Under the pieces are notes generated by a model that searched no databases, was not told the origin of the DNA, and saw only the letters and a program-made list of their open reading frames with translations. A program made the translations under genes and the position numbers. Positions 38,395-46,394 of a stretch of DNA of 64,000 nt are shown here, piece after piece (the stretch's first letter is position 1; each line of letters starts with the position of its first letter). The stretch is from Nocardioides psychrotolerans (GTDB taxonomy: Bacteria; Actinomycetota; Actinomycetes; Propionibacteriales; Nocardioidaceae). The stretch lies in the NCBI RefSeq assembly GCF_900113685.1, contig NZ_FOQG01000005.1:124001-188000 (forward strand), read 5' to 3'.

Positions 38395-39728
38395 CAGGCG
38401 CCCAGCATCATCTGGCCGCAGACGCGGACGACATTGCCGTTGACCGCGCTGGAGGCCGGGTTGGCAAACCACGCGATGGTCTCGGCGACGTCGACCGGCA
38501 GACCGCCCTGCGACATCGCGTTGAGGCGCTGACCGACCTCGCGGGTGGCGAAGGGGACGGCCGCGGTCATCGCGGTGATGATGAAGCCGGGGGCGACCGC
38601 GTTGATGGTGATGCCGTCCTCGAGCTCATCGGCCAGCGAGTCGACGAAACCGATGACGCCGGCCTTGGAAGCGGCATAGTTGGTCTGCCCGACGTTGCCG
38701 GCGATGCCGGCGATGCTGGCGACCCCGACGATGGAGCCGCCCTCGTTGACCACACCCTGGTCGAGCAGCTCACGGGTGATCAGCTCGGGAGCCGTCAGGT
38801 TGACCGCGATGACCGACGCCCAGCGTGACTCATCCATGTTGGCGAGCTTCTTGTCGCGGGTGATGCCGGCGTTGTGCACGACGACGTCCACACCACCGTG
38901 CTTCTCCTTGAGGTGGTGGGCGATGCGCTGTGGCGCGTCCTTGCCCGTGATGTCGAGGGTCAGCCAGTCGCCCTCCAGCTCGGCCATGAGGGCCTGCAGC
39001 TCGGAGGCGGCCTGGGGCACGTCGACGCCGACGACGGTCGCGCCGTCGCGGTGGAGGACGCGGGCGATCTGCTCGCCGATCCCGCGGCTGGCGCCGGTCA
39101 CGAGCGCGACCTTGCCGGTCAGCGGCTTGGTCCAGTCGGTGACCGCGGGGACCTCGGTGGTGCCGTGGGCGCCGATCCGCACGACCTGGCCCGACACGTA
39201 GGCGGACTTGGGGGAGAGCAGGAAGCCCAGCGTGCTGGTGGCCGCGGCCTCCGCGCCCTCGGCGACGTAGACGACCTGGACGGTGCCGCCGTGGCCGATC
39301 TCCTTGCCGAGGCTGCGGGTGAAGCCCTCGAGCGCTCGCTGGGCGACCCGCTCCGAGCCCTCGACCAGCTCCGGCGGGGTGCCGAGCACGACCACGCGTG
39401 GGCAGCTGGTGAGCTTGCGCATCACCGGGGCGAAAAAGGCCCGGAGCGCTTCGAGCTCGGCGGCCGACGTGAGGCCGGTGGCGTCGAAGACCAGGCCCTT
39501 GAAGCGGGCGTCCTCAGCGAAGGTCTGCGTCGAGGCGATCCCGAGGGTGTCGAGCAGGCCGGGGAGCGACTCGGCCAGGCGACCACAACCACCCACGAGC
39601 ACGGTGCCGTCGACCAGCGGTGCGCCGTCGACGTAGCGGTCGAGCTGCATCGGGGCAGGCAGGCCGAGGTTCTTGACCAGCAGCTTGCCGAGGGGGGACT
39701 GGGTGAAGCCCTGGTAACGGTCGCTCAT
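38394..39728 (-). CDS. fabG4: High-molecular-weight 3-oxoacyl-ACP/CoA reductase (FabG4-like)
   Basis: 444 aa. The N-terminal 200 residues are a degenerate Rossmann domain and the C-terminal half is an active SDR with VTGASRGIGEQIA, NNAG-like HNAGIT and catalytic YAASK. This architecture is that of Mycobacterium FabG4 (Rv0242c), an NADH-dependent beta-ketoacyl reductase. Same neighbours as in mycobacteria: HtdX-like downstream and a FadA2-like thiolase divergently upstream. The 155-bp divergent region carries TetR-operator-like sites. Confidence 0.9.
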   Translation of the reverse strand: MSDRYQGFTQSPLGKLLVKNLGLPAPMQLDRYVDGAPLVDGTVLVGGCGRLAESLPGLLDTLGIASTQTFAEDARFKGLVFDATGLTSAAELEALRAFFAPVMRKLTSCPRVVVLGTPPELVEGSERVAQRALEGFTRSLGKEIGHGGTVQVVYVAEGAEAAATSTLGFLLSPKSAYVSGQVVRIGAHGTTEVPAVTDWTKPLTGKVALVTGASRGIGEQIARVLHRDGATVVGVDVPQAASELQALMAELEGDWLTLDITGKDAPQRIAHHLKEKHGGVDVVVHNAGITRDKKLANMDESRWASVIAVNLTAPELITRELLDQGVVNEGGSIVGVASIAGIAGNVGQTNYAASKAGVIGFVDSLADELEDGITINAVAPGFIITAMTAAVPFATREVGQRLNAMSQGGLPVDVAETIAWFANPASSAVNGNVVRVCGQMMLGA

Positions 39729-39794
39729 GGGGTGGTGAGTCCTCCGGGTGTCGTGGGTGCGTGCGCCGACGAGCCGCGCGCGTGGTGGGGAACA

Positions 39795-39823
39795 TGTAAC
39801 TCCAGGTGTAACTCAGAGTCCAC
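39795..39823. promoter_or_regulatory. TetR-operator-like sites between fabG4 and the thiolase
   Basis: TGTAACTCC at 39795-39803 and GTGTAACTCAGAGTCCAC at 39806-39823 resemble the 19-bp palindrome in front of the tetR gene at 42102-42120; the second site matches its left arm at 8 of 9 positions and keeps GAGT on the right. Suggests shared control of this module by that TetR protein. Confidence 0.55.
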
Positions 39824-39883
39824 ATTTCGTGACCTGGCCCTCATTGGCTTCTCTGGGAGCGGTGCTGGGGACAGGATGTGCGC

Positions 39884-41167
39884 ATGATCGAACGTACCCG
39901 CCGGGTCGCCGTCATCGGCGGCAACAGGATCCCCTTCGCCCGTTCCAACACCGTCTATGCGGGGGTGTCCAACCAGGACATGCTCACCGCCGCGATCGAC
40001 GGCCTGGTCGCCCGCTACGGACTCGAGGGTGAGCGCCTCGGCGAGGTCGTCGCCGGCGCCGTGCTCAAGCACGCCCGCGACTTCAACCTCACCCGCGAGG
40101 CCGTGCTCGGCTCCAAGCTGTCGCCCGAGACCCCCGCCACCGACATCCAGCAGGCGTGCGGCACCGGCCTGCAGGCCGCCATCCAGGTCGCCAACAAGAT
40201 CGCCCTCGGCCAGATCGAGGTCGGCATCGCCGGCGGCACCGACACGACCTCGGACGCGCCCGTCGCGATCAGCGACAAGCTGCGCAAGAAGCTGATGAAG
40301 GTCAACGCCGCCCGCGACACCAGGTCGCGTCTGGCCGCCCTCGCGTCCATCCGTCCCGGCGACATCGGCCTGGAGATCCCGCAGAACGGTGAGCCCCGCA
40401 CCCGGCTGTCGATGGGTGACCACGCAGCCCTCACCGCGCTGGAGTGGCAGGTCGGCCGCGAGGAGCAGGACGAGCTGGCGGCGCTGTCCCACCAGCACCT
40501 CGGTGCGGCCTACGACGCCGGCTTCCTCGACGACCAGGTCACTTCCTTCCGCGGCGTCGAGCGCGACAACAACCTGCGCCCCGACTCCTCCGTCGAGAAG
40601 CTCGCCAAGCTCAAGGCGGTCTTCGGCAAGGGCGGGGCCGCCACGATGACCGCCGGGAACTCGACGCCGCTGACCGATGGCGCGTCGGTGATCCTGCTGG
40701 CCTCCGAGGAGTGGGCGAAGGAGCACGACCTGCCGGTCCTCGCCTACCTCACGGCCTACGAGACGGCGGCCGTCGACTACGTGCACGGCGGCGAGGGTCT
40801 GCTGATGGCGCCCGCCTATGCGATGGCGCGGATGCTCCAGCGCGAAGGCCTGACCCTGCAGGACTTCGACTTCTACGAGATCCACGAGGCCTTCGCCTCG
40901 CAGGTGCTCTCGACCCTCAAGGCGTGGGAGGACCCGGTGTTCTGCAAGGAGCGCCTCGGTCTCGACGCCCCCATGGGCTCGATCGACCGCTCCAAGCTCA
41001 ACGTCAACGGCTCCTCGTTGGCCGCGGGCCACCCCTTCGCCGCTACGGGCGGGCGCATCATCAACGTGCTCGCCAAGCTGCTCGCCGAGAAGGGTTCCGG
41101 TCGTGGGGTCATCTCGGTCTGCGCCGCCGGCGGCCAGGGCGTCACCGCGATCCTCGAGCGTCCCTGA
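39884..41167 (+). CDS. Acetyl-CoA C-acyltransferase (FadA2-like thiolase)
   Basis: 427 aa. Catalytic nucleophile Cys in DIQQACGTGLQAA, the active His in NGSSLAAGHPFAATGGR, and the second Cys in VCAAGGQGV. It performs thiolytic cleavage or Claisen condensation of acyl-CoAs. Together with the divergent FabG4- and HtdX-like genes it forms a full beta-keto/hydroxy/enoyl acyl module. CAGGAT ends 6 nt before the ATG at 39884 and could be a -10 box, so this start is preferred over GTG 39878. Confidence 0.93.
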   Translation: MIERTRRVAVIGGNRIPFARSNTVYAGVSNQDMLTAAIDGLVARYGLEGERLGEVVAGAVLKHARDFNLTREAVLGSKLSPETPATDIQQACGTGLQAAIQVANKIALGQIEVGIAGGTDTTSDAPVAISDKLRKKLMKVNAARDTRSRLAALASIRPGDIGLEIPQNGEPRTRLSMGDHAALTALEWQVGREEQDELAALSHQHLGAAYDAGFLDDQVTSFRGVERDNNLRPDSSVEKLAKLKAVFGKGGAATMTAGNSTPLTDGASVILLASEEWAKEHDLPVLAYLTAYETAAVDYVHGGEGLLMAPAYAMARMLQREGLTLQDFDFYEIHEAFASQVLSTLKAWEDPVFCKERLGLDAPMGSIDRSKLNVNGSSLAAGHPFAATGGRIINVLAKLLAEKGSGRGVISVCAAGGQGVTAILERP

Positions 41168-41170
41168 CTG

Positions 41171-41206
41171 ACGCGCTTCACGCGCTTCACTCGCTTCACG
41201 CGCTTC
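41171..41206 (+). repeat. Four tandem copies of a 9-bp unit
   Basis: ACGCGCTTC repeated four times (third copy has ACTCGCTTC), placed between the thiolase stop and the terminator hairpin. Confidence 0.75.
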
Positions 41207-41243
41207 ACGAGCCCCCGACCGCAGCAGCGGTCGGGGGCTCGTG
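41206..41243. terminator. Terminator hairpin after the thiolase gene
   Basis: A perfect 17-bp GC-rich stem (left arm begins CACGAGCCCCC, right arm ends GGGGGCTCGTG) with loop AGCA. No T tract. The opposing tetR gene ends 153 bp away, so it could serve the thiolase alone. Confidence 0.75.
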
Positions 41244-41267
41244 GGCGTCTGTGGGTGTCGGCGGGGT

Positions 41268-41326
41268 GGCCGCTCCATCAAGGTATGCCGACGAACCGCC
41301 ACCTGCCACGGTGAACACCCCGTGGT
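41268..41326 (-). repeat. Dispersed 58-bp repeat, copy 2
   Basis: Inverted relative to copy 1 at 26251-26308; the two agree over about 58 bp with a few changes and a 1-nt gap. In this copy CCACGG and CCGTGG form a 6-bp inverted repeat around 8 nt (within 41305-41325), absent in copy 1. Confidence 0.65.
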
Positions 41327-41396
41327 GGGTGGCGTGTCGTCGTGGGGAGTGCTGCGCCGGAGTGCCTCGGCGTACGCCGGAGCGCGAGGTTGCGCC

Positions 41397-42083
41397 TCAG
41401 CGGGCGACGAGTGCGAGGGCCGAGGCGACCAGGTGTGAGCGGACCTGCTCGGGGGAGATCTCGCCGACGGTGGGGATGCCGGGGGCGGCCTCCTTGACCA
41501 GGATGCCGAGCCGCGCGATCTGGAGACCACCGAGCCCGCTCGCATAGAGCATGTTGGCCAGCAGGGTGGGGTCGTTGCCGGCGGAGAAGTCGCCCGAGGC
41601 GATGCCCTCCTCGATGGCCGCGGAGAGCAGGGCCAGGCACGACGAGATCGCGCGGCCGAGGCGGAAGAGAGCGCTCTCGCTGATCTCGTCGAGCAGCTCA
41701 GGACCGGGCCGGCGCATCAGCGCCTGGGCGCAGTCGACGAATGCCGGGTGCTCGAGGCCGTAGTCGACGAACGCGCCGACGATCCCCGTCAGCTTCTCCG
41801 GGGGAGTGCTGGCTGCGTCGGCCGCGGACGCCAGGGCGGCACGCAGCTCGTCGAGGTAGACCACCAGCGTGAGGGCGAACAGCTCCTCCTTGCCGGTGAA
41901 GTGGCGGTAGACGATCGCCCGGTTGATGCCGACTGCCCGCGCGATGTCCTCGATCTGTGCGTCCCGGACCCCGCGCTCGTCGAAGAGGGCGCGCGTGGCC
42001 GCGATGATGTCCGCCTCGCGCGCCCGACGGCGTACGGCGGCGGCCTTGCGACGGCCGTCGGTCTCGGGGGCCCGGGTGCTCAT
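41397..42083 (-). CDS. TetR-family transcriptional repressor of the fatty-acid module
   Basis: 228 aa. HTH at about residues 30-60: IEDIARAVGINRAIVYRHFTGKEELF. The ligand domain is hydrophobic and helical. A 19-bp palindrome lies just upstream of its own -10 box, a position suited to autorepression, and related sites lie in the fabG4-thiolase gap. The probable effector is an acyl-CoA (inference from context). The mRNA is likely leaderless: TAGGCT ends 6 nt before the ATG. Confidence 0.88.
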   Translation of the reverse strand: MSTRAPETDGRRKAAAVRRRAREADIIAATRALFDERGVRDAQIEDIARAVGINRAIVYRHFTGKEELFALTLVVYLDELRAALASAADAASTPPEKLTGIVGAFVDYGLEHPAFVDCAQALMRRPGPELLDEISESALFRLGRAISSCLALLSAAIEEGIASGDFSAGNDPTLLANMLYASGLGGLQIARLGILVKEAAPGIPTVGEISPEQVRSHLVASALALVAR

Positions 42084-42089
42084 CGACCC

Positions 42090-42120
42090 AGCCTAGGAGA
42101 AGTGCAACTCCGAGTTGCAC
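42090..42120 (-). promoter_or_regulatory. tetR promoter with 19-bp palindromic operator
   Basis: GTGCAACTCCGAGTTGCAC at 42102-42120 has 9-bp perfect arms around one central base. TAGGCT (42095-42090, minus strand) is the -10 box. The operator ends 6 bp upstream of it, blocking the spacer. Confidence 0.78.
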
Positions 42121-42136
42121 AGGTGTGACATGTTCG

Positions 42137-43666
42137 TCACGCGGTGTCGGGGCCACCCAGGAAGGCACGCACTGTCGCCAGGGTGTCGGCGTCGGCGGGC
42201 GTCTTGTCGTCGCGGTAGCGGACCACCCGGGCAAACCGGAGGGCCACGCCACCCGGGTAGCGCGACGAGCGCTGGACGCCGTCGAAGGCGACCTCGACGA
42301 CCTGCTCGGGTCGGACGTGCACGACGGAGGACGAGCGCGAGGTCTCCAGCTCGAGGAAACGCTCGGTCTGCCAGGTGAGCATCGAGTCGGTCATTCCCTT
42401 GAAGGTCTTGCCGAGCATCACCAGGTCGCCGTCGGGGCCGAGGGCGCCGAGGTGGATGTTGGACAGCCAGCCCTCGCGGCGACCCGAGCCCCACTCGACG
42501 GCGAGGACGACCAGGTCGAGAGTGTGGACGGGCTTGACCTTGACCCACGACGAGCCGCGGCGGCCGGCGTCGTAGGCGGCGGACTGGTCCTTGACGACGA
42601 CGCCCTCGTGGCCGGCGGCGAGCACGCTGCGCACGAAGTCGTCGGCGTCGGCCGGGTCGTCGGTGACGAGGCGGGGGGCGAGGTGCTCGGTCGGCACCAG
42701 GGCCTCGAGCGCCGCCAGTCGGGTGGTGGCCGGCTCGTCGAGGAGGTCGGTGCCGTCGAGGTGGAGCAGGTCGAAGAAGTAGGGAGTGACGTGGAGACCA
42801 CCGTCCTGGCTCGCCCGGGCAGTGCGGGAGGCGGTCTCCTGGAACGGTCGTGGCCGCCCGGTCGCGTCCAGGGCCAGCGCCTCTCCGTCGAGGACGAACG
42901 TGTCGGCCGGCAAGGCGAGCGCGACGGCGACCACCTCGGGCAGCCGTGCGGTGACGTCCTCGAGGGTGCGGGTCGCGATCAGGACCTCGTCGCCGCAGCG
43001 GTGGACCTGGATGCGGATGCCGTCGAGCTTGGTGTCGATCGAGACCGCTGCTCCCTTGCCGGCCTTGGACATCGCCTCGACGACCGAGGGGGCGGACGAG
43101 GCGAGCATCGGCTGCACCGGTCGGAGCACCTCGAGGCCCACCAAGCCCAGAGCCGGCTCGCCGCCGGTGAAGGCCAGCCTCGCGGCGACGACCGTGGAGC
43201 CGGAGAGCATGGCGGCGCGGCGGACGGACGGGAGCGGGACCTCGGCGGCGAGCGCGACCGCCTCCTGCACGAGCGCCTCGAGCGCGCCCTGGCGCAGCGC
43301 GCCGGTCACGACCCCGCGCAGCCACTCCTGCTCGGAGGCCGTGGCACGACCGAAGAGCGAGGCCACGGCCGCGGCCCGCGTGGCTTGGGAGCCAGGGCCG
43401 GAGAGCACCGCGAGGTCGGCGAAGGCGGCGTCGACCTCGCGCACGGACAGGGAAGGCTCGGGCGCGGGGTCGGGGAGCGAGCCGAGGCCGCGCCAGCCCA
43501 GACCGGTGCGGCGTTGGAGCAGCGAGCCGCCGACGTAGGAGGTCACCACCTCGATCTCGTCGGTGTCGGCGCGGGCCAGGAGGTCGGCGAGTGCCACCAC
43601 CTTTGCCTTGCGCGACCGGGTCGCCGCGACCGTGGTGGAGGTGGTGACGACGTCGAGGAGCAGCAC
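42137..43666 (-). CDS. ligB: ATP-dependent DNA ligase (LigB-like)
   Basis: 509 aa from the GTG at 43666, matching the length of mycobacterial LigB. N-terminal DNA-binding domain (1-200), then the nucleotidyltransferase with lysine motif I in DTKLDGIRIQ, motif IIIa/IV elements YFFDLLHLDG and EGVVVKD, and motif V SWVKVKP, then an OB fold. It seals nicks with ATP in repair; replication uses NAD-dependent LigA. The start is set by the promoter: CAGACT ends 6 nt upstream and a damage-type element sits 8 nt before that. Confidence 0.9.
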   Translation of the reverse strand: MLLLDVVTTSTTVAATRSRKAKVVALADLLARADTDEIEVVTSYVGGSLLQRRTGLGWRGLGSLPDPAPEPSLSVREVDAAFADLAVLSGPGSQATRAAAVASLFGRATASEQEWLRGVVTGALRQGALEALVQEAVALAAEVPLPSVRRAAMLSGSTVVAARLAFTGGEPALGLVGLEVLRPVQPMLASSAPSVVEAMSKAGKGAAVSIDTKLDGIRIQVHRCGDEVLIATRTLEDVTARLPEVVAVALALPADTFVLDGEALALDATGRPRPFQETASRTARASQDGGLHVTPYFFDLLHLDGTDLLDEPATTRLAALEALVPTEHLAPRLVTDDPADADDFVRSVLAAGHEGVVVKDQSAAYDAGRRGSSWVKVKPVHTLDLVVLAVEWGSGRREGWLSNIHLGALGPDGDLVMLGKTFKGMTDSMLTWQTERFLELETSRSSSVVHVRPEQVVEVAFDGVQRSSRYPGGVALRFARVVRYRDDKTPADADTLATVRAFLGGPDTA

Positions 43667-43672
43667 GGCACC

Positions 43673-43695
43673 AGTCTGGACCAGACCGCCGACAG
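43673..43695 (-). promoter_or_regulatory. Possible RecA-independent damage promoter of ligB
   Basis: Read on the minus strand: CTGTCGGCG, 8 nt, CAGACT, 6 nt, GTG. This fits the mycobacterial PafBC-type pattern TTGTCRGTG-N8-TANNNT at 7 of 9 upstream positions with exact spacing. Confidence 0.5.
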
Positions 43696-43913
43696 TGCCC
43701 CTGGGGGCCGTGGGTCCGTGACCGGGACTCGACCCCCCGGGCCCGGCTGTCCTCGCGGCTCGACCGGGGAGTGGGGCGGGCCGTGGAGTTGGTTGCTCTT
43801 CTGACCCCACGCACAGCCAACCCGTTCACGCCTCGTTTGTCTGACAACGGCCTCACCACGGTGTTCGACTCCCGCCTCGGTCTCGCGCCCGTCGCGCCCA
43901 GCAGCACCCGGCC

Positions 43914-44159
43914 GTGGGCACCACCGTGAAGGACCTCCTGCCCGGCATCGACTTCGACGCCGCGACGCTCGGCACGAAGCAGGGCGGCGACGACGTCTTC
44001 CGGGCCGGTCCGCGGGCCGACGTGGTCCGGGTGCGGCAGATCGCGTTCCCGACCACACAGGGCGGCCGGGCGACGTACGCCGTGCTGGTCGTGAAGAACA
44101 TCGACGAGTCGTGGGCCCTCATCACCGACGCCGCCACCGGACGCCGCGGCGCCGGATGA
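43914..44159 (+). CDS. Small hypothetical protein, uncertain
   Basis: 81 aa from a GTG at 43914 (TTVKDLLPGIDFDAATLGTKQGGDD). Nearly every codon ends in G or C in this frame, which favours real coding. No signal, no SD, no leaderless box. The end VLVVKNIDESWALITDAATG resembles the start of beta-sandwich FxLYD-like domains, so it may be a truncated protein. The opposing MerR-PP2C gene ends 15 bp away. Not recognised. Confidence 0.4.
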   Translation: MGTTVKDLLPGIDFDAATLGTKQGGDDVFRAGPRADVVRVRQIAFPTTQGGRATYAVLVVKNIDESWALITDAATGRRGAG

Positions 44160-44174
44160 TCCGGGGCGCGACGC

Positions 44175-45239
44175 TCAGGTCGAGAGATCGACCACGACCA
44201 CCGTGTAGTTGTCGGGAGCCTCCGCGGCCTCCACGGCCCGGGCGACACGGTCGGCGACGACGTCCGGGTCCCCGGAGCCCGTCAGGAGGCGAGTGAGCTC
44301 GTCGGGGTCGAGCGTGCTGTGCACGCCGTCGGTGGTGAGGACGAGCCGGTCGCCGGCCCGCACGTCGCAGCTGACACGGTCGGCGTCGGTGGCCTGCACC
44401 AGGACCCGGTTGAGCAGTGCCCGGTGCGGATGTGACCTGGCTTCGTCCTCGGTCAGCCGGCCCTCCTCGAGCAGCGCCTGCACGAGGGTGTGGTCGCGGG
44501 TCAGCCGCTCGAGCTTCCCGTCGCGCAGCCGGTGGGCGCGGGCGTCGCCGACGTGCGCCACCTGGGCCGTGTTGCCGACCAGCCACAGCGCGGTCAACGT
44601 CGTGCCCGCCTCCTCGTCGAGGTCCTGGGTCGCCTCGGCCACGGCGGTCGAGGCGCGCGTCACCGCGTCGCCCAGCAGGTCGCGCGCAGCAGCCGGCCCG
44701 TCGTCGTACGACGTGGTGTCGAGGGTCGTGAGTGCAGCAATCGCTGCTGCGCCGGGGCCGGGCGCAGCCCCGAAGCCGTCGGCCACGGCGAAGAGCCGGG
44801 CTCCGACGTGGACCGCGTCGAGCTGGTGGGTGCGGGCACCCCGGCCGTGGCGAGCGGCGGCCGTGGCGATCAGGGTCTCGTGCGGGTGCTGGTCGGTCAT
44901 GGTGATCTCCTCGTGGTCGAGCTCTCGGACGAGGGAGGCCACGACGTCGCGGCGAGCGCGGTGGTCGGCCTCGACCTGCGACCAGTACGACGAGACCTCG
45001 GCCGCCCTGGTCCGGCCGGAGGTCGCGATGACCTCACCGATCCGGGCCAGGGGCATGCCGACGAGGCGCAGTCGCGCCACGACGCGGGCCTGGTCGAGCT
45101 GCTCGGGCAGGTAGCGCCGGTAGCCCGTCCACGGATCCACGTCGGCGGGCTGCAGCAGCCCCAGGTCGTCGTAGAGGCGCAGGGCCTTGGCGGTGAGGCC
45201 GCTGGCCCGGCCGAAGTCGCCGATGGTCAGGTAGTCCAT
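44175..45239 (-). CDS. MerR-type regulator fused to PP2C phosphatase
   Basis: 354 aa. Residues 1-75 are a MerR HTH (LTIGDFGRASGLTAKALRLYDDLGLL with Y-RRYLPEQL), 75-112 a dimer helix, and 125-354 a PP2C-type Ser/Thr phosphatase with metal residues in FAVADGFG, VGDARAHRL, LVLTTDGVHS and DNYTVVVVD. The usual effector domain of MerR proteins is thus replaced by an enzyme. The phosphatase may change DNA binding or act on a Ser/Thr kinase target (inference). Confidence 0.88.
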   Translation of the reverse strand: MDYLTIGDFGRASGLTAKALRLYDDLGLLQPADVDPWTGYRRYLPEQLDQARVVARLRLVGMPLARIGEVIATSGRTRAAEVSSYWSQVEADHRARRDVVASLVRELDHEEITMTDQHPHETLIATAAARHGRGARTHQLDAVHVGARLFAVADGFGAAPGPGAAAIAALTTLDTTSYDDGPAAARDLLGDAVTRASTAVAEATQDLDEEAGTTLTALWLVGNTAQVAHVGDARAHRLRDGKLERLTRDHTLVQALLEEGRLTEDEARSHPHRALLNRVLVQATDADRVSCDVRAGDRLVLTTDGVHSTLDPDELTRLLTGSGDPDVVADRVARAVEAAEAPDNYTVVVVDLST

Positions 45240-45331
45240 CAGGCCATCCTCATCCCTCGGTGACTCTCACCGTTGCCTGGAGGCTCGGGCCTGTCCCTGG
45301 AGGAAGGTCAAGGAGTGCGGTCCCGCATCCG

Positions 45332-45457
45332 TCAGAGGTGCACGGCGATGCCGCAGCGCGGGCAGTGCGCGGCGCTGGTCTCGAGCGGCTGGCCGCACGA
45401 GCAGGAGGGCTCGTGGGCGACCGCGGAGCACCTCGGGAGGGAAGCTGTGATGACCAT
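45332..45457 (-). CDS. Small zinc-ribbon protein
   Basis: 41 aa from ATG 45457. The C-terminal part has HEPSCSCGQPL and HCPRCGIAVHL: CxC and CxxC pairs that would bind one zinc. GAGGA lies 5 nt before the ATG, a good Shine-Dalgarno placement on this strand. The leader upstream (45458-45558) can form two exclusive hairpins. A longer frame exists upstream but has no site. Function unknown; the size suggests a regulatory or chaperone-like zinc ribbon. Confidence 0.5.
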   Translation of the reverse strand: MVITASLPRCSAVAHEPSCSCGQPLETSAAHCPRCGIAVHL

Positions 45458-45487
45458 CGGGATCCTCGTCTCCAGGCGGGTGCCTGT

Positions 45488-45558
45488 CACGAAGGTGTTC
45501 GTAGCGAGCCGCGTCGCGGATGTCGGGGCGCACGCGGACACGAAGCACCTTCGTGTCC
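45488..45558 (-). promoter_or_regulatory. Mutually exclusive hairpins in zinc-ribbon leader
   Basis: CACGAAGGTG (45488-45497) can pair with CACCTTCGTG (45546-45555), 10 bp perfect. Alternatively GGACACGAAG (45536-45545) pairs with CTTCGTGTCC (45549-45558), 10 bp with a 3-nt loop. Both use the same bases, so only one can form. Confidence 0.45.
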
Positions 45559-45709
45559 GGAGGGCTCAGCCGGTGGCGGTCAGCGATGCGGCCGGCCGTC
45601 GGCGTACGTCCAGACGTGCCTAGGCGGCGTCGGCCGGGGGAGCTGAGCGTCGGCCGGTCGCGCAGAAGGGGCTGATGCCCGTTGGTCCGTACGGCGGATC
45701 GGCTCGAGG

Positions 45710-46333
45710 TCAGCCGGTCGCGGCGACCGGCTCGCTGGCCTCGAGCACGGCCGCCGTGACAGCGCCCCGGATGACCTGGGCGAAGACGGTGTCGAGGTCG
45801 TCGACGCCGCCGAAGTAGCCGCTCACCTCCAGCGAGACGAAGCCGTGCAGCGCGGAGAAGACCGCCATGCCGGTGAGCAGGATGCGGTCCTCGGGCAGCC
45901 CGGTCGAGCGCACCATGACGGCCAGGGCCTCGATGGTGCCGGCGGCCGCCGCGAAGAAGCTCTCGCGATCGATCGGCGCGCGGGTCATGGCGGCGTAGCG
46001 GTGGGGATAGGAGCGGGCGAAGTCGCGCAGGGAGTGGCTGAGCACCCGCAGGCCGTCCGGACCGGCGTGGCCCATGGCGGCGCTGCGCACCTGGTTGCCG
46101 AGCAGCTGCATGGCCCGCACCTGGATCTCGGCGCGCAGGTCCTCGAGGTTGGCGACGTGGTTGTAGAGCGAGGACACCCGGGTGTCGAGCTCGCCGGCGA
46201 GCAGCGTCATCGTGAGCGCGTCGTAGCCCTCGCGGTCGACCAGGCCCTCAGCCGCGACGAGCACCGCCTCGTGGTCCAACCGGGGCCGACGGGCCCGGAC
46301 GGGCGGTGCGGCGTCGGGGAAGGACGGCGACAT
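45710..46333 (-). CDS. TetR-family regulator
   Basis: 207 aa from ATG 46333, which has AGGAG 7 nt upstream. HTH segment TMTLLAGELDTRVSSLYNHVANLEDL at about residues 34-60, and a TetR_C_33-like domain with APIDRESFF and GMAVFSALHGFVSLEVSGYFGG, common in TetR regulators of the WHG or tetracycline-like type. The target is most likely the divergent membrane protein gene, 61 bp away. No clear palindrome was found between them. Confidence 0.85.
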   Translation of the reverse strand: MSPSFPDAAPPVRARRPRLDHEAVLVAAEGLVDREGYDALTMTLLAGELDTRVSSLYNHVANLEDLRAEIQVRAMQLLGNQVRSAAMGHAGPDGLRVLSHSLRDFARSYPHRYAAMTRAPIDRESFFAAAAGTIEALAVMVRSTGLPEDRILLTGMAVFSALHGFVSLEVSGYFGGVDDLDTVFAQVIRGAVTAAVLEASEPVAATG

Positions 46334-46381
46334 GGGAGCACTCCTGTCGATGAATCTATTTCGTATCAGCATGAAGAACTA

Positions 46382-46387
46382 TAGCCT
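46382..46387 (+). promoter_or_regulatory. -10 box for leaderless membrane protein gene
   Basis: TAGCCT, 7 nt, then the GTG at 46395. An upstream ATG in frame at 46371 would fall before the transcription start. Confidence 0.5.
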
Positions 46388-46394
46388 TCGTGCC

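Noticed and set aside
43855-43885. Sequence like a tRNA T-arm (GGTGTTCGACTCCCG)
   Set aside because: The 5-bp T stem does not pair and no acceptor, D or anticodon arm could be placed around it.
46334-46394. TetR operator between the TetR and membrane protein genes
   Set aside because: Only weak, interrupted dyads (CTAT...ATAG) were found, none clearly palindromic.
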